From contig QVOM02000116.1 in assembly GCA_003586115.2 (NCBI GenBank), positions 43,595,024-43,659,023 on the forward strand: a DNA stretch of 64,000 nucleotides, written 5' to 3'. Position 1 is the stretch's first letter, and every line of letters begins with the position of its first letter. The DNA is from Salvator merianae (Eukaryota; Chordata; Lepidosauria; Squamata; Teiidae). A program made the position numbers and the translations under genes. The notes under the pieces were generated by a model, which saw only the letters and a list, made by a program, of their open reading frames with translations, did no database searches and was not told where the DNA came from. Shown here one piece after another: positions 1 to 12,849 of this stretch.

Positions 1-1126
1 AAATTTCTCTTCTTCCCTGTTGTGTACAGTGAAGGCAAAGGGAGGAAGTGAATACATTTTCACCCATGCCATTATCCTGTTTAACCAAACATTGCCAACT
101 TCTGTGGGGCCATTTCCAGTCCTGTATGAAAATCATACTGTTGAAAATCTTGCGGCTGCAAAACTCTCCAACACATGGTGCATGCTGTTTGATTACTATG
201 AGTATGAACTTAAATGCGGATCCCCTGCCTCTTGCTCCCAAATCAGTTGACATCAGTAAGAAAAAAAGTGTCTGAAAAGCAGATCCCACATCTAATCTTC
301 ATTAAAGGCAAGAAAATGCACTTCCAAAGGAGGATTCGGAGTGGGATGGAAACACTAGCTGTTGCATGCTATCACTTCTAAGCTGCTTTTGAACCATTTG
401 TATGTAATCACAGTCATTGGCTTGGGCTATACATTGGACTTTGGATTTTACTGGGATGAATAGGACTTTACTTTCAAGAAAGTTCAGTTTGGTTTAGGAC
501 TTGATGTCTTCCTATCCATTCCACACCTTGGCCTATAGGAAAATCTCTCTGCTTCTTTATTCTTTGCAGAATTTCTACCTCAGGACCCCTCCATCGGGGA
601 TTAGTTGATCCTTTAATCACAATTACAATTACTTTGATTCTGTCTTTGTTTGGGCTTCAGAGAAATTAAAATATAACCCATTTACATCTTAATTTTCTTG
701 CTATACACACTCAGAATGAGATTCAATAGCTCTTCCTTTGTTCTGTATTTACATTTATCGATTTCAGACTGTTATCTTGAGAATAATAATTAATATCAGA
801 TTTTTAAAGTCTTTCTTTGGTAGTAAATATTTGAAAAGTAATTATTCATTTTGGCAGTCCCTTTAAAAAGAAAAGAAAAGCCAAAAGCTGTTCTGCAAAT
901 AAAATCCTATTTGCAGTAGTGACAGGCAATTAGCAAACAATTTTAGTTTAGTTTGCTTTTTCTTACACTGATTTTCTGCTCTTCGCAGGTTATAAATGTA
1001 TTCTGTATTCCCTTACTTTTAGACTTTTATTCCTCAGGATGCTGGATAGTGAAATTTCATAAGAAAGTTCAAGGAATCCAATGTCGACTTGATTTTGACT
1101 GGATTTGAGCAATTTGTACAGACAGG

Positions 1127-1128
<2 letters not shown>
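1..1128. other. Unassigned AT-rich sequence; 690-1060 resembles conserved non-coding DNA
   Basis: I recognise no gene or repeat here. A 76-codon open frame at 20-250 has no family resemblance and no convincing splice sites. The part at about 690-1060 is repeat-free and rich in short AT-core motifs, including GGCAATTAGCAA near 925. This is the texture often seen in vertebrate conserved non-coding elements, but that is an impression only. Confidence 0.3.

Positions 1129-1157
<29 letters not shown>
1129..1157. repeat. (AC)n microsatellite
   Basis: An uninterrupted AC dinucleotide run of 29 bases. It is likely length-polymorphic. Confidence 0.97.
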
Positions 1158-1160
<3 letters not shown>

Positions 1161-2836
1161 TATGTACAAGTAACACATGAATATACGCATACATAATTGA
1201 TACTTGTTTCTCTCTGTGTCAACCCAGAAGTCTCAAATTTTATCTCTTTTGGAACTTCATAGCGCATAACCTGAAAAACATGGTAACGCATATTTTAGGC
1301 AAAATATGCATATGCATTTTGCCTAAGAAATAATGTCTTTTACATACTCGTCTTATATGACAACATCCTTATTTTCAAATGTATGTGTTTCACATAAAAT
1401 AGATATTCTATGTAAGTGCACAAAATGGGAAAAAATGCAACAGAAATGGGAACAATTTAGATGTACAAATTGGGTCGAAGAGATCTGACTATGAATGCCA
1501 GGCAGGCCCAGCTTGACTGGATAGGGAAAGTAAGCAGTTACCTTCTTCAGAACTTAACAGTCAGGGTGGCTCACAGGAACAGAAGCAATATTCCTGATGC
1601 TTCTAGGACTGGAGCACTTGTTCTGGCTGTAAATGCAGTAAGCATGATGTTTGCATGCTCCTCCTGCCAGTGTCAGTACAAATATCAAAGCTGGGGAATT
1701 TTTGTTCCTTGGCTTTGATGTTTCTACATAGGGCTGTCATGCAAGGAACAGGGAATGGCCACGAAAGGTGACGATTTTCTATGCCTTCCAAAATAGAGTG
1801 GTGCTTTTGGGGCCATGTTTAAATAGGTCCACGTGACTGTGGCAGTGATGGGGTGGCAGAGTTGGGGTAAAGCTAGGGTGCTTTCTCTCATTTTTCAGGG
1901 AAGGTGCTGTTGACAGTGCTTTACACTGTATGTGATGGGATGTTTGCTCAAGGTGGGTGGGGATGTACAATCCCCACACCCTTCAATCACCCCCATGTTG
2001 CTGTTTCAGATCCTGCCAGCATATCAAATATGTGGGCCTTAAATCATGGTTAGTACAGGAGAGAGCTAACTTAGCTTCTGGGTCTCAGTAGTGACCAGAT
2101 CCTACAGATGCAGGCAGAAACACCTGGAAGCAGTGCATACCAGTTTAGGGTATTTCTGTATTGCTACTGCGGTGTCTTCTCTAGGGTCCTTAGACCAAGT
2201 TTCACAGGCAGATTTTGGATGTGTTATAGGATTATTTGTAGGGATACGAACTCTTTTTCCCCTTTCCTTTTTTTTTGTTTTTTGTTTTTTGCATTTTTTC
2301 TTTTAAATGCATTTGTTTTGAGCTCGGAAAAAAATAATCATTTCTGCAGAGCAGTCACCTGGAGCACTGAATATACAACTTAGTTTTCTTTCTCTTTAAA
2401 CCTCATTCTCATTCTCATTTTAATTTGGATTTCAAAACCCAGAAATTTGAATGTGTCACTTTGATTTCTACTACAAATAAAATTTCATTATATGGGCAAA
2501 CACAGTTAATCCTTTCATCATATGTACATATTAGGGATCAACATGAACTGGTTTTTGCATTTTGTACTGAGTGCAAAACAAAATGCAAGTGTTTGAAATG
2601 CTTTGAACATGGACCACACTGGTTTTCTGATGAGCAAAGCATGGAAAGTTTTGAGTGTTCTAGTGAGAGGGAACAATAAGAAAATTTGAAATACACCAAT
2701 GGATCCCCATGGGGTAACTCTTTCGGACATTAAAATGGCTTCAGCAGTATGTGATTTTTAAGCTAGTTTAATTTTCCCCTGCCAGTCAGCAAGGAAGGAG
2801 CAACATGCTTCCAAAATGGACCAAAACAACCTGAAA
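1158..2836. other. No recognised feature
   Basis: I see no gene, LINE, SINE or transposon end that I can name. Short open frames occur on both strands, but none has family features. A T-rich tract lies near 2266-2305. Confidence 0.4.
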
Positions 2837-2898
2837 CAGTCTCCTCCTCCTCCTCCTCTTCTTCTTTCTCTTCTTCCTCCTCTTCCTTCTTTTTCAGC
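2837..2898. repeat. CTC/CTT pyrimidine-rich simple repeat
   Basis: An almost pure pyrimidine tract built of CTC and CTT trinucleotides. Its complement reads as poly-Glu/Lys in a minus-strand frame, which explains a spurious acidic open frame there. Confidence 0.9.
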
Positions 2899-3343
2899 CC
2901 CAAGCAGGATGTAATTTTAGGGTTATTATGTTTTGAGCTTAGAACACTCAAAATGGCCCATTTTGAGCTGAAACATTTTGAACTCAATTATTTTCCACAT
3001 CTCTAGACCTGTTTTACTGATGCAAATGAGAAACCACTCACTTTTGATAGAACTCTATCCTAGTTCCAAGGTCTCCTCAAAGTCCCAGGCAGCAATAACA
3101 GCATGGGTTATGGCCCATAGGAAATGGGAACAGGGCAAGCTCCAAACACAAGCCTCACTTTGATTTTGCTGAACCTCATCCTGGTCCAGGGCTGAATTTG
3201 TAGGAAATCTCCACCTATACATTGCCAAGATATATGAAGACAGCATACATGGAGGCTTTGTTCTGTAGGAAGCAATGCACATCTGAATGAAAACATGCCT
3301 CCCTTGCTCTTTTCTTTCATTTCCTTTCTCTGAATTATACTGT

Positions 3344-3355
3344 CCCCCCCCCCCC
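3344..3355. repeat. Poly-C run of 12
   Basis: A homopolymer tract. Similar runs of about 8-12 C or G recur at roughly 27942, 32491, 36487, 39015, 39036, 43588 and 61210. Confidence 0.95.
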
Positions 3356-3539
3356 ATTACCATTGTTTCCTTTGCAATGCTGAAATCAAGAGATCATGTG
3401 CTTCCTTAGTTTTTGAAGGGAAGGGCCCTGAAGTGTGGAAAGACTCAACTCTACTTTGGCTTCTTATGCTAAGAACCTAAAGAAATATTACAAAAACAAC
3501 TGGACTATTGACAGCAAGCCCAGAGTTCCTTACGACTCA

Positions 3540-4080
3540 TTTGCATTCTCGTTTATTTAATAATTCTTTACATCCATCTAGGTCAGTTAAAATGAAGACC
3601 TTGTTGCAAGTTAGATGATTATGAGTTGCCATCCATTTAATGTGCCCAATGATTCATGCTTAATTTATTGGCTTTTTAACATGCAGCATCTGAATTGCTG
3701 TGCCACAGCTTTAAATGTGTGAATGCATGTGCGCGCGCACATCTGCCTAACGTACAGTTGCTTGGCTAAAGAGATCAGGCATAGCTGTACATCAGACTTT
3801 GGGAGAGTGTGTTACTTTTTATGCACTTGTTTAATTTAATGCTGTTGTGCTAATGAGACTGTCTGGGTTGAATGGTTCCCTCTCAGGAACTCTTTGGATT
3901 TTATGCCGACATGATGGGCCTTCAATGAAAGTTTAGTGATTTATGTTACAAGGGCAGCTGGCTTCAGGAGCTGAGCTGTGCTTGCATTTTATTGTCCTTA
4001 AAAAAAGAAGAAGAAGAAGAAAAGAGAAAACAACCAAGCAATTGGACAAATGAGCAGCACTTTGTTTACAGCTAAGTGTG
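3540..4080. other. Repeat-poor block, candidate conserved non-coding sequence
   Basis: No repeat family is recognised and no frame looks coding. The sequence contains AT-core homeodomain-type motifs (TTTAATTTAATG, TGCTAATGAG near 3830-3860) and a GC alternation near 3730. A short GAA run lies at about 4001-4022. Regulatory function is only an inference from texture. Confidence 0.3.
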
Positions 4081-4149
4081 AATTATGCATTAAGCCCTTC
4101 TGAAAACTCCCAAAAAGGGTTGTAGTTTTTGTGTTGTTATCCAGGCTGC

Positions 4150-6867
4150 TAAAGCCTAAGGTGTTAGGATTTTAACTACAAATGGGTGAGTCTGGCCGGG
4201 TCTCCATTTGATTATGGAGCCAACTTCTGTGTGGCAAAATGGGAAAGAGGCACTGTAATGATGTTGCCCATGATCCTAAGGCTGTGAATCCTGATGCTGT
4301 GCCACCAAAGGAAAGGCTCTGCCAAAGGTACAGACACCTTTGCCCCGCAGAACTAAACAATTGTATCATAAACACAATTGGCACAAGGGTTACAAAACAT
4401 TCTGCATCTCTGTTAAAGCAAAGAAGCTTGGAAAACCATTTGGACAAGAACTGACTCAGGAGGTAGTTCATTAAAAGAGCTGATAGCAGCTGATATGATC
4501 TTGGGCAGAATTGAAAAGATAACACTCAAAGCTGCTTGACATGATAGACCAAACCTACTGTTAACAACAGACCTGGAATCCACATCTGGAAAGCTTCTCA
4601 TTAAGAGTGCAAGGCAGAACTTTTGAAATCCAGTTGAAAACTGGTCCCAACCAGAGACTGGGCTTTGATTAAGGTAAAGGTCACCCATTAAGCACATTAA
4701 CACAGTCCAAAAGTGTGTTCCTCCAGTTCAGCACATTCACTTAAATGGTAGGAATTTCCAAATAAGGACATTAGTGACACAAGCATGACACAAGCACTAC
4801 ATTGCTTGTCCCCTCCCCACCACATTTTCCCACCAGAGCTTGCCCATAGATTCCCATTAACACAGCCCTTCAGTCCCACCCCTGGGAACAACCTAAGATT
4901 AGGGACAGCCCCCAGGTCCAGATGTGCATAAAAATGCACTTCAGAAGCAGCCAGGTTCGCTAATACAGGAACCATCACCACCCACCATCTCTGCAATACA
5001 CTTCTGTTATTTGAAGAGACTACTGTTGCACTACTGCAAGAAGTCACTTTGCTCCACTCCACCCCGCTCCACTTTGCCTGTTTGACTGGTGTCTTGCTGC
5101 TCCAGCCCAAAGCGGCTCCATTTGCCTGAACCCCAGTCTGTGCTTTGACTGAGCCACAGAGCCAAATAACTCCTTTGCTTGATACTTCATTGCTACAGAA
5201 TTCCAAATCTGGCAGCAAATCCAACTCTTGAACTTTTCACCTCTAAGGGTGAGAACTGGTTGCTTCTGGCCAAGCTAGGGTCTCCTTTCATTAGAATAGG
5301 GCATGTTTAGGACATTTTTTCTTCTTCTTTCCCCTTCTATCCACGCCTTTCTGTTCTTACCTGTTAAAATTGACCCAGATTGACCTCCCCATTCATACGC
5401 TGTTGCTGTATGGAGTTCTTGCCTTATCTGACCCCTTGCACATGAGTAGTACACTGCAAGAAGGGAAACCTCTATCTTGGATTATATGAGAACTGCGCTC
5501 TATTTGTAGTCTTGAGAGTTTGCCCGGGTCAGCTGTAAGTTGGCAACAGCTGTCATTTTTATATTTAATAAAACTGATGTTCTGATTTAATTTGATCTTT
5601 GTTTGAAGGTATTTTCTTCTTGTTTCATGATCCCATTTCATGATAACTTTTAAGGAGTTACCACATCCATTTACCATTTTTAAAGCCATAGAGTTAATAT
5701 CCCGTTGAGAGCTGTTGCCTGGGTGAGCTATTTTTCCCACTAAAACCAATATCACCAGTGCATAGCTCATAACTGTACCATGATTGCAGAATCAGAAAAT
5801 CTCCCCACATCTTCATTTGGGAGACATAGGTGTCATTTTAAGAGGCAATTTGAGGCACCTGCAGTGAAGGTGGGAAATTACATTCTGCAAAACAGGGGTA
5901 TTGGATTGTAATTGTGGCTGTTCACCAGGGCACTCTTGACAATAATGCACCCTCAGTTCTATGCACACAGAGACTGAATTGTATCATTGCATGCAAATGA
6001 TTCAACACTTTAGATAACACTCTACAGCTACCTTCCCAATTTGTTGTCATTTCCAAATTTGCAGGAATCACCCCCAGTTATAATCTGTTCTTTCATCCAC
6101 CTCATTTGGTGTTGAACAAATCCAAATAATACAATGTTGAACTTTGCCCAATATTCAATGGAAGCTAGGTAAATTGTCAAAATTTAATATGATCTCTGAG
6201 GATCACAGATGGTCCCAGTCTGCAGAAAAAAAACAGTAGTGTGATCACTTCCTCTTATGTACCATGAATGAATAGGTACACAGGAACCAATCATGAACTA
6301 GTGAAATTTGTCTGTGATCACATTTTGTGTATACAAATGGAGTCAAAAAGACAAAAATCCATATGAAAATCAGAGAAATCTATTTAAGTGGAAATCTGCC
6401 CAGCTTACCTGTAGCAACAACTTATGTCTCACTTGTCTTCAGGCTGGCAAGGAATCACTGATCTATGGGTTATGATAAAGGCTGGGATAAAAATAAAACT
6501 GATAAAATAAGTCACAGCCATCAGGACAAGAAATATTTGCTTCATAAGAACATTTTAGTTTGTCTTTCATCAAAATGGGCATATGGAAAATTGGAATGAT
6601 ACAGCAAGACATATCTTGGTTGGGGCCATTTTTATTTTGAGTGCTGGAACCCATCCATTCTTGTCCAGCAGTGCTAGTAATGCAGATGGATCACCTCTTG
6701 TGTTGCTCCTGGTGAAATGTCCTCCCAAGTCCCACTCATTGCTAGGGATGATTGGTCTATGTGTGTGGGGCCAAGCAATGCAGAGTCTGAATGCTACGAT
6801 AGCTTGTTTGGATCTCACACATGGACCTGGACATGTCTGTGCAGCTGTGATCACACAGACCAGATCC
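4150..6867. other. No recognised feature
   Basis: The longest open frame here is minus-strand 4697-5224 (175 codons). It has odd composition and no recognisable domain, and I treat it as chance. No transposon ends are evident. The stretch may hold old, decayed repeats that I cannot name by eye. Confidence 0.35.
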
Positions 6868-7030
6868 CCTAGCTTATATCCATTCCACACTTAACTGTAG
6901 TCCAGAGCAAGAAGGGATCTAGGGGGATATCTTCTGCATGCTAGTGTGGAACAGAACAGGCCTAGCTCTCCCCTGCTATGCTTTGTCTGCACCAGACAAA
7001 GCTATGGACCGGGATATGGTGCCAAAATGT
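6868..7030. mobile_element. Fragment of the short DNA-transposon family (3-bp TSD type)
   Basis: The segment carries the family's degenerate outer motif (CCATTCCACACTTAAC) followed by the internal wording GCATGCTAGTGTGGA and a CTGCACCAGACAAAGC stretch, both seen in other copies in this window. The right end is not found, so this is a truncated or decayed copy. Confidence 0.45.
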
Positions 7031-7994
7031 TTTGAATACACTCTTTATCTGCCCCAGACAACTTGTTGCGTGAGTTCCATCCATCAAATAATTGGATTCT
7101 TGATACTGGAAAATAGTTCACCACATTTCCTCTCTTATTTTAGTGCACACTTGAATGGCTGCTTGGAATGTGCCAGTTTTAATTTCCTGATAACAAATAA
7201 ACCCACTGTCCCTAAAGAGCAAAGCTAATTCCATGCTCAGATTTATTCAGCTCCTGCTAAATTATACCCTTTAGTGTGTCTGAAAAATGCTTAGCACAGA
7301 GCAGCCTGGTTGGATTGCCATTACATCCAAAAGGGTACATGGAAGATTTTAGGCACATATGAAGAGACAGGCCTAGACTCAGAAGGTACCAATTTCTTAT
7401 TAAACGAGGAATACATCTACAAAAAGTTTACTTTTGTAAAACCAGTGTTAGGCATAGTCTTTTTTCTGCTTTAGTTCATGCTAAGAAAGACTTCCTAGTT
7501 TTGAATGAATGCTCAGATATGAAGATACCCTCTTGATGATGGATTGATTTTGTTAGAATGCAACCCAACCCATTTTACCTATAGCCCAGGATCTATCTAT
7601 ATCCTGGGACCTAGGTGATGGACATTATAAAATGACAGTCAATCAATCAACAAATGGCAGCAAGGTTGGAGTAGCCAGGAGGCTATCTGGAAGTTACAAA
7701 ATAGAAGTAGATCTGGGTGCTTTAAAATAATCCAACTAGGGAATATCCCCAAGAGAAGAAAAACAGTTTCAACAGGGAAAATAATTTAGAAACTGGGGCT
7801 AACAGCTCATTAACATCATTAGTCTGACTACATTTTTGCCTAACCCAGCCTCAGCTAAATATTTGAAACCCTTGATGGGGCCCAAATACCAAAGGCTTTT
7901 TCAAGGCAGCAAGATGGAATGTGCTGGAAAATGCTATACTACAAGGCTGATATGCAAACATTTCTTATGTTGTTGCTAGGGGGAATTAGAGACT

Positions 7995-8210
7995 TTGATT
8001 CATTTGTTTTTAAAATGTTCTTTAAACCAAGGGTGTTTCTGGGACCTTCTTGAACCTTGGATAAACAAATACCCTAGCATATCTTTAAAATGGTACTTAA
8101 CCCTGGTTTTGGCTGGAACAAACAAGAATGTAATTGAAACTATTGTAAAGTTCCTGGTTTATGGCAGGAAAAGCTCTCAGGCAGTATATTTAGCATCAAA
8201 CATGGCATAA
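7995..8210 (+). pseudogene. Possible C-terminal remnant of a non-LTR retrotransposon ORF2
   Basis: This open stretch of 71 codons begins with a histidine/cysteine-bearing segment (HLFLKCSLNQGCFWDLLEPW). It continues with a pattern of the form KWYL-(x)n-LLA-(x)n-VAKF that is common at the extreme C-terminus of several LINE ORF2 proteins. There is no detectable reverse-transcriptase core upstream. The call is family resemblance only, and a chance frame is possible. Confidence 0.35.
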
Positions 8211-8610
8211 ACCTTTGCCCGGGAGACTTAAGAAAGATTCAAAAAAAGGAAAATTTAAGGAGAGAGGATTTAATTTACTACAAATTTCTGTTCTTGCTAC
8301 AAAATAATTAGCCATGTCATTTCAATTTTTGACTTTTAGTCAAAAGTTAAGGAAATTGTAACTTTTGTAGAAATTTGCACTGATTGTTGTATGTACAGGT
8401 TTATGATGGTAATTAAATTTGTTGTTGCAGTTCCAATAGTGAATGGCTAAAGAGGGACAGTTTTAACATGGAAATCTACTTTTTGCTGGAATTTCTCAAG
8501 TTCCTGGTCCACAGCTCACTTTCATCCTCCATCCAAGTAGGCCAAACGAACAGTCTCCACTTGCCTTCAAGCTTTTTGGGTGCCGTAGCCTCTGCTGCAC
8601 AAGGTTGTTG

Positions 8611-8740
8611 TGAAGATAAAGACTGCCTCCAGATGGCGAGATGAAAATGTAGTATCTTGTTTGGAACCTGCAATTGTCTCTTGCTGTCCCTGCCAGACAG
8701 TAGGGCAAGATCACAGGGCAAGGGTGGGCACTTACCTCTC
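8611..8740. mobile_element. hAT-like short element copy (GCCTCCAGAT family)
   Basis: The copy begins ACTGCCTCCAGATGGCGAGA and continues to a CTGCAATTGTCTCTTGCTG segment and a CCAGACAGTAGGGCAAG segment. The same order occurs near 33463/34150 and at 35153. The element family is inferred from these three internal matches; no target duplication was identified for this copy. Confidence 0.5.
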
Positions 8741-9639
8741 TGGACGCTTGGTCCTGCAACGGTGAGCAGCTACTTCCAGGTACAAAATACCAGGAACTGC
8801 ATGATTCCCATGCTCTGTGCATGCATGGTGGCCAGTTCAGGCCAGTTTTGGCTCAGCACGTGTGTGAGGGCCTTTTTCTTCAAGTCCCATGCTGCAAGCA
8901 AGCAGCCAAAATAAGCCATATTGTTATTCCAGGGAAATTTGGTGGAGAGTTGATTTTCACAGAATAACAATACCACACAATATCATCCCAATATCCTGGG
9001 GTTCTTTTGGGATTGCCAGACATAAGTGTGGCAATCCCAACATAGCCCCAGGATAATCCCTCCTTTTAGGCGCTGTGTGGATGGGGCCAAAATGAGGGAA
9101 GAGAATGATTTCCGCACAGAAATCTTTTGGAAAATGGGGAATATAAATGCCAAATAAGCAAGTAAGTTATGGAACATTCTTTCAAAGATGTGGACCTGAA
9201 GCCAACCCTTGTGTTCTATACCACACAAAGATATTTATCTTCTCCAAAGAAGCTAAACATTGACTTCAGTGGTTTCTGGTTTCTAGCAGTGCATATTGTG
9301 TTTTTATTTTGTTGGATGTCCTTTGATCATTAGAATTGACAGTAGAGGAATGTATTTATTTCATCATTTGCTTTTTATAAGGTTTGATACTTTCTTTTAA
9401 TATCTATATAGCACACTGAGGCTTTTAAAAAAAAAAAGTAAATAGAAAGCATGCTTATCTACTCCCCAGGATATGTTGACCCCACTGGTAAATATTTCAT
9501 ACAAGGAGCTATATCATGACATTTCTTGAATGCTAACTTTGCATGCATGTAGCAAAAAACATTGTGTGTCAGGAACCATCTTGTTTAATTTGGGGCATGT
9601 CTGCCTTTATCTCTCTCTGGTGTGAACTAGTGGGTCTAG

Positions 9640-10072
9640 ACCAGCCAGGCCTTCTGGTTTGAATCACAGGAAGATGTGGTCTGGAATAGTGCCATCTGCA
9701 TGATGGTCCAGCCCGGACCCAGTCCCTGCCCCTAAGCTCACATGAGCTTGGAGGATGGGCTCTGGGTACCCTGAAGGGTTAGGAGCAAAAGTTCCTAGCT
9801 TTGGACAAACTGATGGAGGCATTTTGGTGGCACACTTTGGTGCGCTGTCAAAATGGTTCCCACAGAATTCCCAAATATGGAGGCATGCCTTCTGAATGCT
9901 TCCACATTCTGGACCCAGGCCTGCTGGTCTACTGGTGATCCCAATCAGGGCCTCCCTGATCAGGATTTCACTCTGTCTAATGCAGACAGAATGTACCAGT
10001 GGTGGGGGCTGAGGCCCAAAAGGAGACTTTGTGGCCCCTTGTTCCAGATTAAGGGTAAATGCAGAAAGGGCC
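9640..10072. mobile_element. Short non-autonomous DNA transposon copy
   Basis: The right end (GCAGAAAGGGCC ending at 10072, followed by TTA) matches the terminal motif of the family. Inside it shares the segments GAAGGGTTAGGAG(C/T)(A/G)AAA and GGTTCCC, plus a central TTTTGGTGGCAC/GTGCGCTGTCAAAA foldback, with the copy at 26900. The left end is degenerate near 9649. Open frames through it (for example minus 9664-10086) are shadows of the element, not genes. Confidence 0.7.
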
Positions 10073-10558
10073 TTACATGAGACCACTTGGACAGGTTATC
10101 AGGGTACCTGGAGTATACTATTATCAATATACAGATGATATGCGACTCTGTTTCTCCATGACATTTCATGCAGGGCAAGAGTGAAAGTGCAGGCAAACAA
10201 ATTAAAACTCAGTCCAGACAGGACAGAATCACTGCCCATGGCTAGTAGTCCCTATTAGAATATGCTGAGGTCACAGTGACCGTAATATGCTTTTGTCCAT
10301 AATCTAACATCAGTGTGCTTAGTTGAGTGCAATCCAGATAAAGAGACATCTGCGTAGTTGTTTATGCCCATGCAGCAGAATAATGCCAGATCCCTGATTG
10401 GTAGAATTTTGTATATGATTTGTTGCATTTTGTTCTTTCTAGCTATACTCAATCCTTAAGCAATGTTAACGAATGCTTTGCTTATTTTTGATTATGCAAC
10501 CAAGCAAGTTAATAAATCCTTCTCTGTGGAAGTGAGCATGCTGCCTCCGAGCCTCTTT

Positions 10559-10746
10559 GTTTTGATCTACTTCTTGAGGACGCCTGTAAGTCTTCCATGC
10601 CTATACTGCGCTTCCCAGGTGCTACCCAGCTCTGGGAAGGACAGGACTGCATCCCGGGGCAGGATCTGCAGGATTGTGTGGATCCCATCCTCTTCCAGTT
10701 CATCCACTGTGTCATGAATGTGCAAGAATGTGCAGACCTGCACACT
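10559..10746 (-). pseudogene. Unrecognised coding-like segment (possible processed-pseudogene or repeat fragment)
   Basis: On the minus strand an open frame without an initiator Met runs from about 10746 down to a stop at roughly 10573. It has G/C-rich third positions and a protein-like composition, with the acidic stretch HDTVDELEEDG followed by ILQILPRDAVLSFPELG and then STWEAQYRHGRLTGVLKK. Codon use contrasts with the AT-rich surroundings. The sequence before the frame lacks a pyrimidine-rich splice acceptor. I do not recognise the protein. It could be a fragment of a retrocopied gene, a decayed transposon protein or, less likely, an exon. Confidence 0.4.
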
Positions 10747-11504
10747 TATGATACATTCACAGTACTACAATAGGACCATGAGAGCACAGAATCAGTATTC
10801 ATTGTTCAAGGAAATGTTTGATAACAGTGGTCTGTTTTCTAGCAATCTCTACAGTTCCATAACAGAACCAATTTAAAGCACCTCCAACAATCTGAATTTT
10901 CCCATGCCAGAAATAAGCACAATTAAAGCTGCACATGCACACATTAATCGGGAGCAGCAGTTGAAACCATATTATATAGTGGCCCCACTAGAGTCTTTCT
11001 AGCAGTGGGTCTGCTCATGCTGTGAGCTCACCCTCACCAGCTAGCAAGTGGACGGTTTAGGGATGGGGAAAGGGGATGGTATAACTGAACACACCTATTT
11101 CCATTAGCCATTAGTCCTGTATTAATAGCCACTGGCTTTAGTCACAGGCTACTGCTGCCACAATCAGATTGCCCTTAATGAAGATTAATTGGATGCATTC
11201 TGAGCATGTGCAAAAAGTGAGACATTCTTCTTGATAACTGCCCTACATATGCCAGTACTGAACCGTAGCACAGAAAATAAATGTGAAGTTTGGCAAGAAG
11301 GAAGGCCTAGTGAGGATCAATGACCTTGTACAGTAGCAGAGGGCAGAATTTGGGTTTGGGAGAATAATAATGTGCTTCTTTTGGGTAAAACCCTTTTTTC
11401 TGCATTGGGGATTTTAGTTAAGTAAGGGCTGCAGGCTAACAGAGTCAATTAATAATAATCATCATAATTAGTAAAATGCTGCATCTGTTATGTGCAGCTT
11501 TTCA

Positions 11505-11670
11505 ATTCCAAGATCACAAAGCACTTTACAACGGTTAACTAATTAAGCCTTTCAACACCCTTGAGGCTTCCTCTAATCTATGGCAGCCTAAAGTCTCTCC
11601 TGCTAAAACAAAGCCGTTTGCAAATGAGGAAGGTGAAAGCAAAGCTCAAAGGAATGAAAAACAGTGATTT
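11505..11670 (+). repeat. MIR-like (CORE-type) SINE remnant
   Basis: The order AAAGCACTTTACAA, then a TTAAGCC..CAACACCCTTGAGG segment, then GCAAATGAGGAAGGTGAAAG matches the conserved 3' half of MIR-type amniote SINEs (cacttta.. / ..cctcacaa..ccctgagg.. / ..agatgaggaaactgag). Divergence is high, as expected for an ancient family. Confidence 0.5.
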
Positions 11671-12460
11671 CTTTCTTTCTCTTTAAAAAACAACAACAGT
11701 GAAAGGAGTCTTTTTTCCCTACAAAGGTGAGGATCAAAATCTATTACGTGCACTTGATAATACTAAACAGATAACTTTGTATAAAATACTGTGGTTGGCT
11801 TATGGGAAAACCTCTTGGTGTTCTCAAGCCTACCTACTTTAAGTAATTTATGGAGCCTGCAATATCCTCATGGTGATATCCTACAAGATAATGGCTTTTG
11901 GGTTAAACCAATGACTTCAAGATTATGGAGTAATGCCTGGCCAAGAAGATGTAGTTTGGCTTGAGGTTGATACTAAGCAGAAAGGGGGGTTGCTTTGTTT
12001 GTTTTGTTGTCAGAACACATTGCTGTACAATAATTGTCCAGATACATTTTTTATTTGACAAGTCTAAGGCTGCACCTACATGCAACAAAAAGGAGAAATC
12101 CAGTTACCCAGGAGTAGGGGCAGGTAAGCAGCTATGGTCAGGAGGGGATTGTTTCCTGTCCCAAGCCTTAGAAGGAGTGCATTGAATGGAGAGCAGGAAA
12201 TCCAACTCTCCATGTGTGCCTTTTTGATGAGTCACCAGCAGGCCAACATTTGGTGGAATTCATGATCCTGTGGTCAACTGGATGATCAGAGTTCTGCATC
12301 CATGTCCTGTCCATGGCTGGTTCAAAATCTTGGACATATTGCCAGGTCAAAAAATGACTTGCTGCCATCCAAAAACCACTCCATTGGTAGCTGATGTGGA
12401 GCAACCTATGTAACAAACATTTATATTCAACGGTACTGGCAAAATTGCAAATGGTTTTTA

Positions 12461-12730
12461 GGGCCTTTCCACATAGCCTGGACTATACCATGCTGCGCTG
12501 GCCCAGAACAGGCAACCTGCCCCATAGAGAGCCCTGGGCTGCTGCTGGCACACTCTAAGGCTTTGTGGGTGGCCTATTCTGGCCCAGCTGTGGAGGTCAG
12601 GAATGAAAGTTCCTGGACTGTAAAGTCATTGGCCGGGCTGTTTTGGCTGGGTGCCCAAAATCAGCACACTTCCGGGTACCTGGCAAAATGGCACTGGGCA
12701 TGGTATACTGGTCCATAGCCCATGAGCTGT
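12461..12730. mobile_element. DNA-transposon copy with intact left end
   Basis: Starts GGGCCTTTCCACATAG directly after TTA (12458-12460), which fits the family's terminus and 3-bp target. The interior (CTGGCCCAGAACAGGCAACC) is related to the CATCCCAGAACA/GGCAACCCATTCC segment of other copies. A right end with a matching duplication was not located; a degenerate candidate lies near 12836. Confidence 0.55.
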
Positions 12731-12849
12731 CACACGTGAACAAATAATTGCAATGATTAACAAACAGTAAGTTCCAAAGCAAGGCAAACCAGATACACCA
12801 GGGGCAGCTGGACAGTTTTTGTGGCTACTAGGCCCCTTCTGGTCATGGG

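Noticed and set aside
20..250. Terminal exon at the window start
   Set aside because: A 76-codon frame exists, but there is no convincing acceptor, no family resemblance, and a second overlapping frame of similar length shows that the region is simply stop-poor.
4697..5224. 175-codon minus-strand open frame, one of the longest in the window
   Set aside because: Composition is dominated by Ser, Val, Gly and Trp without any domain. No homologous pattern, promoter or splice context is visible. A frame of this length is plausible by chance in 64 kb.
9664..10086. 140-codon minus-strand frame
   Set aside because: It is inside a non-autonomous DNA transposon; the collinear copy at 26900 does not keep the frame.
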